Shown: positions 1-8,208 of the stretch, piece after piece
How the letters are laid out: every line of letters begins with the position of its first letter
How positions within the stretch are numbered: the first letter of the stretch is position 1
The notes under the pieces: generated by a model
Told to the model about the DNA's origin: nothing
Seen by the model: the letters and a program-made list of their open reading frames with translations, nothing else
Database searches by the model: none
Made by a program: the position numbers and the translations under genes
Origin: Lachnospiraceae bacterium
GTDB lineage: Bacteria; Bacillota; Clostridia; Lachnospirales; Lachnospiraceae
Assembly (NCBI GenBank): GCA_015056815.1
Contig: SVFN01000005.1
Span: 62,001 to 126,000 of the forward strand
Length of the DNA: 64,000 bases
Direction of reading: 5' to 3'

Positions 1-259
1 GTACTACTGCTTTGCGCGTAACGGCTCCTTCATAGCAACTGATCACGACATGTGCCACATTATAGCCCAGAACTAACAGATAAAATAGCAGGATCGTCTT
101 CGTATACGGCACTGAAACCTTTCGCATAAATGAATGCTTTTTGTCCTCATTGATGCCGATCAGCATGACCAGGACAATAATGAGCAGGATCAGATTAAAG
201 CTCATTTCCATAATGATCTGCACAAATATTCCAAGCCCCATTCGTTCTATAATTTCCAT
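1..259 (-). CDS. Membrane protein N-terminus (partial), probable sensor kinase partner
   Basis: The gene runs off the left edge, so only the first 86 or so residues are visible. Translation from the ATG at 259 begins MEIIERMGLG and shows a strong hydrophobic segment at about residues 9-35 and a second at about 52-70, so it is an integral membrane protein. A good ribosome binding site, GGAGG, lies just upstream. It is about 80 bases downstream of a response regulator in the same direction, which makes a sensor histidine kinase the likeliest identity, but no kinase motif is inside the window. A GGDEF or other membrane signalling protein remains possible. This fragment is not in the ORF track because it has no stop here. 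Confidence 0.6.
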   Translation of the reverse strand, partial: MEIIERMGLGIFVQIIMEMSFNLILLIIVLVMLIGINEDKKHSFMRKVSVPYTKTILLFYLLVLGYNVAHVVISCYEGAVTRKAVV

Positions 260-339
260 ACTGTCCTCCAAGGCTTTTTGCAGCGGCAGACTTTTACGGC
301 AGTCATCCCTGCATGTTTTTTCCGCTCATCTTGTTCCTG

Positions 340-1143
340 TCACACGCTTCTTTTTAAAATTCCGATCGCATCACTGACTTCTGCCCAGGAATACTCCGGC
401 AGATACTCTCCCCGATACAGATTCACAATCTCCGTTTTCCCATTCAGTGCTTCATACAGATCACAATACACTTTACTCTTATCGATCCGGATCTGCCTGT
501 TTTGGCGTATCAGCACTTCTTTAAACCCGGCTTTGTCCAGCTCTTCCATCAGGATTGCAATCGCTTTGGAAACTTTCTTAGAAACGTTTTTGTCAAACGT
601 CTCCTCCAGCACCTCTCTTGCAATATCCTTACTGGTAACGGGAAATCCGTTCCGGTCGATCAGATACGCAAAGATCTCTCTGGAAAGAGCCCGCGAAAAT
701 CTCAGGGGAACTCCTTCTTTGCAATACACTGCAAACCTTCCAAAGGTTGTTACCTTCAGACGACCATCCCAGTCGCCGGTACGGGTTACGGGATTTCTTA
801 AATTTTCCAGCTCTTTTCTGATATCTTCCGCCTCATACGGCTTCATCACATAACCGCTGGGACGTGTCTGATATGCTTCCAGCCCATATTCCGGATAACT
901 CGTGACAAATATGATATTGCAAAGCGGTGCATGTTTCTTCAGTTCAAAAGCAAGCTGTATCCCATTGACCGCTCCCAGTTCAATGTCCAAAAACGCTACA
1001 TCAAACTCTGATTTATCCGGATACTCTTCAAATTCTTCCACGCTATTAAAGCTTACGATCTCGTCCTGCGGGCAAAGCTCCTGCAGAGTGTCTGTCAGAA
1101 GATACAGTGCCGGCCTCTCATCATCAATCGCCATTATTTTCAT
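340..1143 (-). CDS. Response regulator, receiver plus SARP/BTAD-like winged-helix output
   Basis: A two-component response regulator of 267 residues. The receiver domain (about 1-120) has the acidic pair D7/D8, phosphoacceptor D53 in FLDIELG, T81 in FVTSYPE and K101 in VMKPYE. A linker leads to a C-terminal domain from about 130, starting LKVTTFGRFAVY, which resembles the winged-helix domain of SARP/BTAD-type regulators (the 'FG-F-V' start and a RALSREIFAYLI helix). It starts 4 bases after the stop of the GT2 glycosyltransferase gene, and a membrane protein follows, so regulator and probable kinase are transcribed with sugar-modification genes. The target genes cannot be read from the sequence; control of envelope glycan genes is an inference from position. 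Confidence 0.85.
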   Translation of the reverse strand: MKIMAIDDERPALYLLTDTLQELCPQDEIVSFNSVEEFEEYPDKSEFDVAFLDIELGAVNGIQLAFELKKHAPLCNIIFVTSYPEYGLEAYQTRPSGYVMKPYEAEDIRKELENLRNPVTRTGDWDGRLKVTTFGRFAVYCKEGVPLRFSRALSREIFAYLIDRNGFPVTSKDIAREVLEETFDKNVSKKVSKAIAILMEELDKAGFKEVLIRQNRQIRIDKSKVYCDLYEALNGKTEIVNLYRGEYLPEYSWAEVSDAIGILKRSV

Positions 1144-1147
1144 AGTT

Positions 1148-2209
1148 TTACCGCTTTCTTCTGCTCTTGTTTTGTTCCGCCTTCTCTATGGTTTCCTTTT
1201 TAGAACCCTTTCCCGTTTCCGGCTTTTCCGGTTTCTCTGTTTCCCGTTTCCCCCGGTGCATCTTCTCAGCCCCGGTCTCTTCCGCTCCTGCGGTCTTTAC
1301 GACATCGATCAGATACGGAGGGCGGTTGCGCGAAGCATCCAGTGTCCTCCAGACATACTCGCCCAGGATCCCCATCATGAGCATCATGATCCCGAAGGAA
1401 AACAAAACCACACACATCATGGAGGCCCAGCCTAAGATCGGTGTACCTACCGTGCATTTCTCCACGATCACATTGATCATTAAGATCACGGACAGTACAA
1501 AGAACAAAACGCCCATTGTCGACATGCAACGGATCGGAAAATAAGAAAAACTCATCATGGAATCCATTACCAGTTTGAATTTCTTGGCAAAGGTCCATCG
1601 GGATTTACCCACTTCTCTGTCCTTACGGTGGAAATAGATCTCATCGGTCTGAAATCCTGCCCACAGCACCTGCAATGTCAGAGACGAATTCTTCTCATCC
1701 AAAAGCTCTAACACCTCGATGACCTGTCTGTCCAAAAGATAGCAGTCGCAGCCACCTACCGGCATACGCTTGTTGACAAACTTGCGTACGATGAAGTAAT
1801 AAAGATTGGCAAAAAACTTCTTGACCGCATTCTCATCTCTGGATGCCCGCACAGCAAGTACAACTTTATTGCCCTTCTTCCAGCTCTCATACATCTCCAG
1901 AATGATCTCGGAGTCCTCCTGAAGATCCGCCTGTTTTGTCACGGCACAATCTCCCGTACAAACAGAAAGCCCCGCTAAAAGGGCTGCATGTTCTCCGAAG
2001 TTTCTCGAAAGTTTCACACACTGTACATTGGGATCCATCGCACGGATCTCATTCATGATCTCCCAGGAATTGTCCCCCGAACCGTCGTCCACAAAAACCA
2101 GCTCATAGTCGCCAAGCTTCCCTAAGATCTTCTTTTTCATATCTTCATATAGCATCATTAATGTGTCGGAATTGTAGTAGACCGGCACAACGATCGAAAT
2201 TTTACTCAT
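1148..2209 (-). CDS. GT2 glycosyltransferase, GtrB/DPM1-like with two C-terminal membrane helices
   Basis: This 353-residue protein is a family-2 glycosyltransferase of the kind that loads a sugar onto undecaprenyl phosphate at the cytoplasmic membrane. The GT-A fold starts at ISIVVPVYYN; the nucleotide-binding acidic pair is D41/D42 (FVDDGSGDNS) and the ADLQED motif is at about residues 94-99. Two hydrophobic helices follow at about 228-248 and 258-284, the standard GtrB/DPM layout. The last ~50 residues are an unusual Lys/Glu-rich, low-complexity tail. It lies downstream of an aminotransferase and a sugar ketoisomerase in the same direction, so the donor may be an amino-deoxyhexose nucleotide. 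The substrate is inferred, not visible. Confidence 0.88.
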   Translation of the reverse strand: MSKISIVVPVYYNSDTLMMLYEDMKKKILGKLGDYELVFVDDGSGDNSWEIMNEIRAMDPNVQCVKLSRNFGEHAALLAGLSVCTGDCAVTKQADLQEDSEIILEMYESWKKGNKVVLAVRASRDENAVKKFFANLYYFIVRKFVNKRMPVGGCDCYLLDRQVIEVLELLDEKNSSLTLQVLWAGFQTDEIYFHRKDREVGKSRWTFAKKFKLVMDSMMSFSYFPIRCMSTMGVLFFVLSVILMINVIVEKCTVGTPILGWASMMCVVLFSFGIMMLMMGILGEYVWRTLDASRNRPPYLIDVVKTAGAEETGAEKMHRGKRETEKPEKPETGKGSKKETIEKAEQNKSRRKR

Positions 2210-2312
2210 ACCCTTATCCTGTTATCCATCTGTTTCTCTTTCTATCCGTTACGATCCGGTTCCCGGCCGCCCTGACACCAAATACAGCATATATTGCACG
2301 CAATCCGGTGTT

Positions 2313-2750
2313 TTATACAGTCTCTTTGCAGACACGTTTCCCTCTCACTTCCCGGATAAACGTATCATAATCCCGGATATATTCCTCGCCGTCATAATGC
2401 TCGCTGGCCAATACCAGAAGCACCGAATCAGCAGAAAAATCGTACATATCCTTCCACAACATGGTCGGAAGATACAATCCCATACGCGGCTTGTTCAGCT
2501 CAATGATATCTATCTCATAGCCGTTATCCACTTTCACTTTACTGGTACCGCTGACATTGATCAGCACAAATTCCGTCCGGCGGTTCGCATGCTGTCCCCG
2601 TATGACGGTTGCATCCGAACCATACATATAAAACACCCGTTTGATGTCGAAAGGGATATCCATGCCACTCCCCTCTGCCACTACGAGATTGCCTCTCTCA
2701 TCACCAAACTCACCAAATTCCAATATCCTATATTGCTCTTTTATATTCAT
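2313..2750 (-). CDS. WxcM/FdtA-like sugar 3,4-ketoisomerase (cupin)
   Basis: I start this at the internal ATG (MNIKEQYRIL, 145 aa), preceded by AGAGGCAG; the ORF track extends 33 residues further with a charged, non-family N-terminus that overlaps the next gene. The protein matches the small RmlC-like cupin family (FdtA, QdtA, WxcM C-terminal), which converts dTDP-4-keto-6-deoxyglucose to the 3-keto sugar before transamination. The signature region reads RGQHANRRTEFVLINVSG. In characterised FdtA-type enzymes this motif is usually H-A-H; here the second His is Asn56, so stereochemistry or activity may differ. The DegT aminotransferase encoded just upstream would be the next enzyme in a dTDP-3-amino-3,6-dideoxyhexose route. 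Confidence 0.85.
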   Translation of the reverse strand: MNIKEQYRILEFGEFGDERGNLVVAEGSGMDIPFDIKRVFYMYGSDATVIRGQHANRRTEFVLINVSGTSKVKVDNGYEIDIIELNKPRMGLYLPTMLWKDMYDFSADSVLLVLASEHYDGEEYIRDYDTFIREVRGKRVCKETV

Positions 2751-2845
2751 AAAAATACTGCCTCTGCTTATTTTCTTCTCTTTCTTCTCCGATCGCTCTC
2801 CATACGGTTTTGCTCCCTCCGGTCTTCTCTTTTGTCCTTCGGGTA

Positions 2846-3955
2846 TCATGCCGGCTTGAAAGCATTCAGTGCCCGGATCACATACTCCTGCTCCTCATCC
2901 GTCATTCCATTGTACATCGGTATCGATACTACCTGTGAAGCAAACCGCTCCGTAACGGGGAAGTCTCCCTTATGAAATCCCAGATATCCGTAAGCTTCGG
3001 ATAAGTGCGGCGGTATCGGGTAATGAATGATCGTCCCGATCCCCTTCGCTTTCAGATCCTCGATCAGTTCATCCCGGTAAGGACTCCTTAGTACGAACTG
3101 ATGCCAAACATGATTCGCATGACTCCTGAGCTTCGGAAGCTCGAAATACTCACTTTGCAGCTCCTTAAGATAGCGTTGTGCGATCTTTTCCTTCTCTTTT
3201 GTCAGCTCATCGAGGTGGGAAAGTCTTACCCGAAGAAGCCCGGCCTGCAATTCATCCAGTCTGGAATTGGCTCCCACAACTTTATTGTAATAGCGTTTCT
3301 CACTTCCGTAGTTACGATACATCCGCATATCCCGGGCGATCTTCTCATCATCGGTCACGATCGCTCCGCCGTCTCCGAAGGCTCCCAGATTTTTGGAAGG
3401 GTAAAAGGAAAAGCAGCCGATATCGCCAAAGGTACCTGTCATCTTCCTGTCAAAGCAGGCTCCGTGTGACTGCGCGCAATCCTCCACCAGCCTGATCCCG
3501 CGTTCTTTGCAAAGTGCACTTAAAGCGCCCATATCGCAGGGCTGCCCATATAAATGAACCGCCAGAACCGCTTTCGTCTTCGGTGTGATCGCTTCCGCAA
3601 CCTTCGCCACGTCAATCCCGTACAGATCATCCGGCTCCACAAAGACCGGCGTCGCACCGTTTATGGTAATGCCCATGACGCTGGCTATATAGGTATTGGC
3701 CTGCACGATCACTTCATCGCCCTTGCCGATCCCCAGTATGCGAAATGCCAGCCATAAGGCGTCCAGGCCGCTTGCCAGTCCCACACAATAGCGCGCACCT
3801 GTATAGCCGGCAAATTCTTCTTCGAAAGCAGATACTTCTTTCCCAAGCACATACCAGCCGGAGCGAAGCACCTCCAATGCCTTTGTCTCAAACTCTTCCT
3901 GATACCGGAAAAACCCCCGGTCCATTCTGTTTGGCATGATCTGCATAACTGTCAC
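2846..3955 (-). CDS. DegT/DnrJ/EryC1/StrS sugar aminotransferase
   Basis: A PLP-dependent sugar aminotransferase of 369 residues, normal for the family. The PLP lysine is K188 in FYPSKNLGAFGDGG, and the cofactor aspartate is in VEDCAQSHG (about 157-165). The N-terminal GLASGLDALWLAF segment fits the cofactor phosphate-binding loop. The listed start is a GTG behind AGAAGGA; an ATG three codons in is also possible. Together with the FdtA-like protein encoded downstream it should make a 3-amino-3,6-dideoxyhexose nucleotide. It is the first gene of the leftward set and has its own promoter at 4034-4062. The exact sugar product cannot be told from sequence. Confidence 0.92.
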   Translation of the reverse strand: MTVMQIMPNRMDRGFFRYQEEFETKALEVLRSGWYVLGKEVSAFEEEFAGYTGARYCVGLASGLDALWLAFRILGIGKGDEVIVQANTYIASVMGITINGATPVFVEPDDLYGIDVAKVAEAITPKTKAVLAVHLYGQPCDMGALSALCKERGIRLVEDCAQSHGACFDRKMTGTFGDIGCFSFYPSKNLGAFGDGGAIVTDDEKIARDMRMYRNYGSEKRYYNKVVGANSRLDELQAGLLRVRLSHLDELTKEKEKIAQRYLKELQSEYFELPKLRSHANHVWHQFVLRSPYRDELIEDLKAKGIGTIIHYPIPPHLSEAYGYLGFHKGDFPVTERFASQVVSIPMYNGMTDEEQEYVIRALNAFKPA

Positions 3956-4006
3956 CTGAGTCCTTCTGTTAGTCTGTCCCTGTATCCGTTATGATCGTAC
4001 ACGAAA

Positions 4007-4053
4007 AAGGGCACGAATGTACATACATGGTTTATTGTAACATTCACGCCCTT
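4007..4053 (-). terminator. Inverted repeat / leftward terminator
   Basis: AAGGGCACGAATGT at the left and ACATTCACGCCCTT at the right form a 14-bp stem with two mismatches and a 19-base loop. On the minus strand the stem ends in CCCTTTTT, as expected for a rho-independent terminator of the DUF4173 gene pair. The right arm also lies inside the next promoter, so it may double as an operator. Confidence 0.7.
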
Positions 4054-4062
4054 ACTAGTCAA
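4034..4062 (-). promoter_or_regulatory. Sigma-A promoter for the aminotransferase/glycan set
   Basis: The minus strand reads TTGACT, a 17-base spacer, then TACAAT, about 80 bases upstream of the DegT start. The spacer overlaps one arm of the inverted repeat at 4007-4053, so upstream termination and this start site share DNA. Confidence 0.75.
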
Positions 4063-4103
4063 ACATTTCCGTTTTTTTCTTCGTTTTCCCGTTTTCCCAA
4101 ATC

Positions 4104-4478
4104 CTACCGTTTTTCTTCAGACACGACCTGTATCCACGCCACCGGTCTGTCGGCTGCATTCAGATAAACGATCTCCAGCCTCCTGTTGTGTCTCTTATCA
4201 TAATATGTCAACCGGTAGAGCATCTGGGAATAGTCATACAGTACTTCTCCATAATCTTCCCCCAACTCCTTTATCATATCCTGTTTTGTCAGATTCATGC
4301 CATCCGTATCGATCCGGTGGGAATAGGACATATCGATCCCGTATCCGCATACCACAACCCGGGTCAGATCTGTAGATACCGTAAAAAACCGGCTGTTTTT
4401 CATTAAAAGCCCCGCACACAGCAGTGTCAGCAAAGCCAGTACGATAACAGAAGTGATCGTAATTCTTTTCTTTAACAT
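4104..4478 (-). CDS. Small exported or membrane-anchored protein, function unknown
   Basis: This 124-residue protein has a basic N-terminus followed by one hydrophobic stretch (about residues 7-26, ITSVIVLALLTLLCAGLL), then a soluble, Tyr-rich domain with no motif I recognise. It is probably anchored in the membrane with the C-terminus outside. A cysteine at about residue 21 is not in a convincing lipobox. The gene begins 3 bases after the stop of the DUF4173 gene and is followed by a terminator, so the two form one unit. A partner or accessory role for the DUF4173 protein is inferred from this spacing only. Confidence 0.7.
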   Translation of the reverse strand: MLKKRITITSVIVLALLTLLCAGLLMKNSRFFTVSTDLTRVVVCGYGIDMSYSHRIDTDGMNLTKQDMIKELGEDYGEVLYDYSQMLYRLTYYDKRHNRRLEIVYLNAADRPVAWIQVVSEEKR

Positions 4479-4481
4479 ATC

Positions 4482-6248
4482 TTATTCCCCGTTCCACGCT
4501 CTCGCCATGTTTCCCTGTTCTATGTCCTCATTTGTCAGCTTTCCCGCAAGTTTCCCTGCCACATACTCTCTGGACAGATTCATTCTTCTGAGCGAAAACC
4601 CCTTTTGTCTGTCATATTTGTCCCGCAGTCTATCCACCAGGCATTCCTCATAGTCTTCGATCGTTCCCCGATCCAGCGCCCTATAGTATCCGCTTAGCGC
4701 ATCTGTGCTGTCTGCCTGCAATGCCTCCCTTCTCGCATAGGCGCGTATGATCGCCGGATATGCGTCCATAGACAGTTTGTGACAAAGATAATAATAGTCC
4801 ACATTCTCTCTGTTTCCATAATTAATATTGTAATTCGCGATCTGATAATCCGGCCGCAAAAAGACCGCCAGTGCAAAGCAGATCGTCACAACCCATAACC
4901 CGCTTTTAAACAATGAAAAACTCTCCTTTCCAATGTAGAGAATCACAAGTACCATTAAAACCGCGATCACGCCCAGCGCCCACAGCACCATCAGTCTGAG
5001 AAAGGTCAGATTATAGACAGAAATATACAGACACATTTTATAGGCACTCGCAAAGATCATCACATAAGTACAGCCGCACATCACATAAAGCAGGCATCTT
5101 ACTGCGTGGCTTTTTTCAAAGCGTGACAGACTGACGAGCACGATGAGCATATTGATAAGTGCCAGTGCAAAAAGCTGGAAAAAACCTTCTCTTGCATACT
5201 CTGCGTAGGTATAGCCCTGCGGCAGTGCCACATTGGAATTTGCGATCCCGAAGATCTGGAAGCCGCTAAACACCAGGTATACAAATGCAATGACCGAAAG
5301 CACCGTGATCCCGGTAAGAATATTCCCGTATTTTTTCTCATTTTCTTCTACCAGTATCCCCTCCGGCTTCAGGACTGCCTTGCGAAACAGTCCATAACAG
5401 CCGCACAGCGCGAGCAGAAAGCCAAACAGCAGCCCGGGAGCATTCGAAACCAGCTTCACAATAAATGCACTGTCAAAGATGCGTAACAGCCAGTCGATAT
5501 TGAAAGTACGCTCCAGAAAGTTTTTGAACACAATATCAGCGCTTGCCATGACCGGTAAAATGATACATAACAGTCCTGCTGCCACAAGCAATCCTTCCAC
5601 CACATACTTTGTTCCGGCCGGCAGCTCGATCTTTTTCCTGCTTTCCATTACAGACTCTGCAGACACTCCGGATTCTTTTCGTTTTTGCTTCACTTCCGGT
5701 GAATCACTCAAGTCCGCCAAAAGAGGAATGAAACCGATCAGGCAGTTTCCCAAAAGATATGCCTCACTCTGCACAAAGCGCAGGTCCGTCCAGTCCTCAT
5801 ACGGGATAAACAGTTCCACTGCCAGAAGAAAGAACAAGATCACGCACAGACATTTCGTGATCCCCACCATCACACTGTTATCCGTAAAAGGTACACCGAG
5901 TGCCAGTATCCCGAGAAGTACCACCGGTAAAAGACTTCTCTTTGAAACCGCTGCTTTCCACTCCAACGATATCTGTGGCTGTTTTAAAACAGCATATTCT
6001 CCCGGCGTCCTGTCTGTTTTCGGTCCCTGCAGACCGGCATCTTGTACCATCCCACATACATTTCCCGACTGTGCACCGGATTTGTTTTTCCAAAGCCGCA
6101 GTCCATACAAAAGCCAGATCGCAGCTCCCGTAAAGACCGGAAACGTGATCGCAGACGGGTTGTGGTACATGCAGATCACATAAATAGCGGAAAGGATCAG
6201 GCAATCCCGAAGTCCCTTTCGGAACAGATCATAATTTTTCTCATCCAT
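4482..6248 (-). CDS. DUF4173-family multi-pass membrane protein
   Basis: A 588-residue polytopic membrane protein with about a dozen hydrophobic segments, a soluble charged insertion near residues 70-90 and a soluble C-terminal part after about residue 470 (RPDYQIANYNINYGNR onward). The layout, including the N-terminal AIYVICMYHNPSA helix and the late ANYN motif, fits the DUF4173 (DUF4153-related) family common in Clostridia, whose function is unknown. The start is set by GGGGGAA upstream of the ATG. The upstream region carries four copies of a TATCGTT-type motif, so specific transcriptional control is likely. The small exported protein that follows is in the same operon. Confidence 0.8.
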   Translation of the reverse strand: MDEKNYDLFRKGLRDCLILSAIYVICMYHNPSAITFPVFTGAAIWLLYGLRLWKNKSGAQSGNVCGMVQDAGLQGPKTDRTPGEYAVLKQPQISLEWKAAVSKRSLLPVVLLGILALGVPFTDNSVMVGITKCLCVILFFLLAVELFIPYEDWTDLRFVQSEAYLLGNCLIGFIPLLADLSDSPEVKQKRKESGVSAESVMESRKKIELPAGTKYVVEGLLVAAGLLCIILPVMASADIVFKNFLERTFNIDWLLRIFDSAFIVKLVSNAPGLLFGFLLALCGCYGLFRKAVLKPEGILVEENEKKYGNILTGITVLSVIAFVYLVFSGFQIFGIANSNVALPQGYTYAEYAREGFFQLFALALINMLIVLVSLSRFEKSHAVRCLLYVMCGCTYVMIFASAYKMCLYISVYNLTFLRLMVLWALGVIAVLMVLVILYIGKESFSLFKSGLWVVTICFALAVFLRPDYQIANYNINYGNRENVDYYYLCHKLSMDAYPAIIRAYARREALQADSTDALSGYYRALDRGTIEDYEECLVDRLRDKYDRQKGFSLRRMNLSREYVAGKLAGKLTNEDIEQGNMARAWNGE

Positions 6249-6270
6249 AGGTAAATTCCCCCTGTTTTCT

Positions 6271-6380
6271 TATCGTTATCCTGTTTCTGTCACTACCATA
6301 CCACATATTATTCTGGAAATCAATACTTTTTTATCGTTATACAATAAATTATAGATTATATACGATAATTCCTTATCGTT
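6271..6380. promoter_or_regulatory. Cluster of TATCGTT motifs upstream of the DUF4173 gene
   Basis: TATCGTTAT (6271-6279), TATCGTTATA (6332-6341), the inverted TATATACGATAA (6356-6367) and TATCGTT (6374-6380) occur in a very AT-rich stretch. Copies two and three face each other as an inverted repeat. This looks like a multi-site operator and control region for the leftward DUF4173 gene; the regulator is unknown. Confidence 0.55.
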
Positions 6381-6646
6381 GTGTCATACATTCATTTACA
6401 CTGGTTGCATTGACCGTGACCACCGTGCATTTACACTGGTTCAAAAGTAGCTTAAAAAGTGCTTCCTCCACCAGTTCATCTACCCGCGACAATTGGAATC
6501 CGAGGGGGAGATCCGAAGTGCTGAATCGGCTGTTGGATTGGAAGCTTTCCCTCTTCTACTGGTCAAGATCACAATTCCATGATATACTCTTTATTTAAGG
6601 TGATTTGTAAAATGGATGAGACAGCATCCATATGAAGGAGTCTCTG
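6381..6646. other. Intergenic region with a 14-bp direct repeat and weak promoter
   Basis: No supportable gene. CATTTACACTGGTT occurs at 6393-6406 and again at 6428-6441. The middle part (about 6445-6560) is GC-richer than its surroundings and codes for nothing I recognise. A TATACT box near 6586 with a poor -35 may serve the flippase gene. Confidence 0.4.
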
Positions 6647-8194
6647 ATGAAAGAAGTCAGCAAGAACAAACAGTTTATCATAAATATGTCCGCAAGCCTG
6701 ATCTCCTGTGTGGTCGGACTCGCTATTTCTTTTTTTATCTCTCCGCTTGTCATCAACAAGCTGGGATTTGAAGCGCACAGCTTCGTGACAATGGCGAACA
6801 ACTTTGTCAACTATGCGGCGATCCTTGCCATGGCGCTCAATTCCATGGCCGGACGTTTTATCACGATCAAGATCCATCAAAATGACACGGAAGGCGCCAA
6901 CGCCTATTTCAACTCCATCATGTATGCCAATATGATGATGGCCGGCATACTGATCCTTCCAAGTATACTCGTCGTGGTCTTCTTAGAGCGTATCGTCAAT
7001 ATCTCTCCGGAGCTTCTGGCAGATGTACGTCTTCTTTTTGCCGTGACTTTTCTAAATTTTATGGTAACGATCATCAGCACGACCTTCAGCACTGCCACCT
7101 TCGCAGTCAACCGCCTGGATCTGTCTTCCATGCGTACGATCGAATCACAGCTGTTAAAAGCGGTGCTTTTGGTCTCTTTGTTTCGTTTTCTGCCGGTCAA
7201 TGTCAGCTACATCGGGATCGCGACCTTCGCTTCCAATGTGTATCTGTTTCTGACTTATATACATTATACGAAAAAGCTGCTCCCGCAGATCACCGTCAGC
7301 ACCCGCTATTTCGAATGGGCAAAGGTCCTGGAAATCCTTTCTGCCGGAATCTGGAATACGGTCATGCGAAGCGGTCAGGTGCTCACCAATCAGCTTGACA
7401 CCTATCTTTCCAATCTGTGGATCGGAAAGGATGAGGGCGGACTCACCAGCACTGCGACTACGATCGCCAATGCCATCAATACACTCTATGAGACAGTGGC
7501 AGCTGTTTTTACGCCTTCATTGACGATCAGCTTTGCGAAAGACAACAAAGACGAGCTCATCAGCGATCTGAAATCCGCCATGCGTATGACGGGCCTGTTT
7601 GCCAATATCCCGCTGTGCTTTGTGATCGCTTTTGGTATTCCGTTTTATCAGTTATGGCTTCCCCAGAAAGCGGACTCCATCCCTGTGATCTACCGGCTGA
7701 CGCTTTTGATCATGTGCGGCACTCTCGTGGGCGGCGCGATCAGTCCTTTGTTCAATGTATATACGATCGTCAATAAACTGAAATGGAATTCCCTGGTCAC
7801 GCTTTTTATGGGGATCGCCAATGTGATCGTGGTATTTATCCTGCTGCAGTTCCCCGCTTTGCATGATTATGGTCTGTATTTTATCGCAGGAGTTTCCTCC
7901 TTCCTTGGGATCATCAAGAACCTGACCTTTACGCCGATGTATGCGGCGCACTGTCTGGGACTTCCCAAGAAGACCTTTTATCCTACGATCTTTAAATATA
8001 TGTTTGTAACGGTTCTGATGACCGGGGTCTTTTGTGTGTTTAACCGGCTTATTGCGACATCGAACTGGTTTGTACTGATCGGGGATGTTTTTCTTTGCGG
8101 AATGACAGGGCTTTTGATGAATTATGCGATCCTGTTTACAAATAAAGAAAGAAGCATATTGCAGGAGACGGTTTTGAAGTATGTAAAGAGGTAA
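6647..8194 (+). CDS. Wzx-like polysaccharide flippase (MOP superfamily)
   Basis: A roughly 515-residue protein with 12-14 hydrophobic helices, typical of the polysaccharide branch of the MOP flippase superfamily that moves undecaprenyl-linked oligosaccharides across the cytoplasmic membrane. I prefer the second ATG (MKEVSKNKQF) because AAGGAG sits 6 bases before it; the track's first ATG would place that site inside the gene. The early KLGFEAHSFV region and the paired hydrophobic repeats fit the family. It is followed after 14 bases by a GT52-like glycosyltransferase, so the pair likely assembles and exports the same surface glycan. Wzx sequences diverge widely, so the cargo cannot be told. 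Confidence 0.85.
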   Translation: MKEVSKNKQFIINMSASLISCVVGLAISFFISPLVINKLGFEAHSFVTMANNFVNYAAILAMALNSMAGRFITIKIHQNDTEGANAYFNSIMYANMMMAGILILPSILVVVFLERIVNISPELLADVRLLFAVTFLNFMVTIISTTFSTATFAVNRLDLSSMRTIESQLLKAVLLVSLFRFLPVNVSYIGIATFASNVYLFLTYIHYTKKLLPQITVSTRYFEWAKVLEILSAGIWNTVMRSGQVLTNQLDTYLSNLWIGKDEGGLTSTATTIANAINTLYETVAAVFTPSLTISFAKDNKDELISDLKSAMRMTGLFANIPLCFVIAFGIPFYQLWLPQKADSIPVIYRLTLLIMCGTLVGGAISPLFNVYTIVNKLKWNSLVTLFMGIANVIVVFILLQFPALHDYGLYFIAGVSSFLGIIKNLTFTPMYAAHCLGLPKKTFYPTIFKYMFVTVLMTGVFCVFNRLIATSNWFVLIGDVFLCGMTGLLMNYAILFTNKERSILQETVLKYVKR

Positions 8195-8208
8195 AGGAGA
8201 ATTGATTT

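Noticed and set aside
134-853. 239-aa plus-strand ORF
   Set aside because: Antisense to the response regulator, low-complexity Ser/Phe content.
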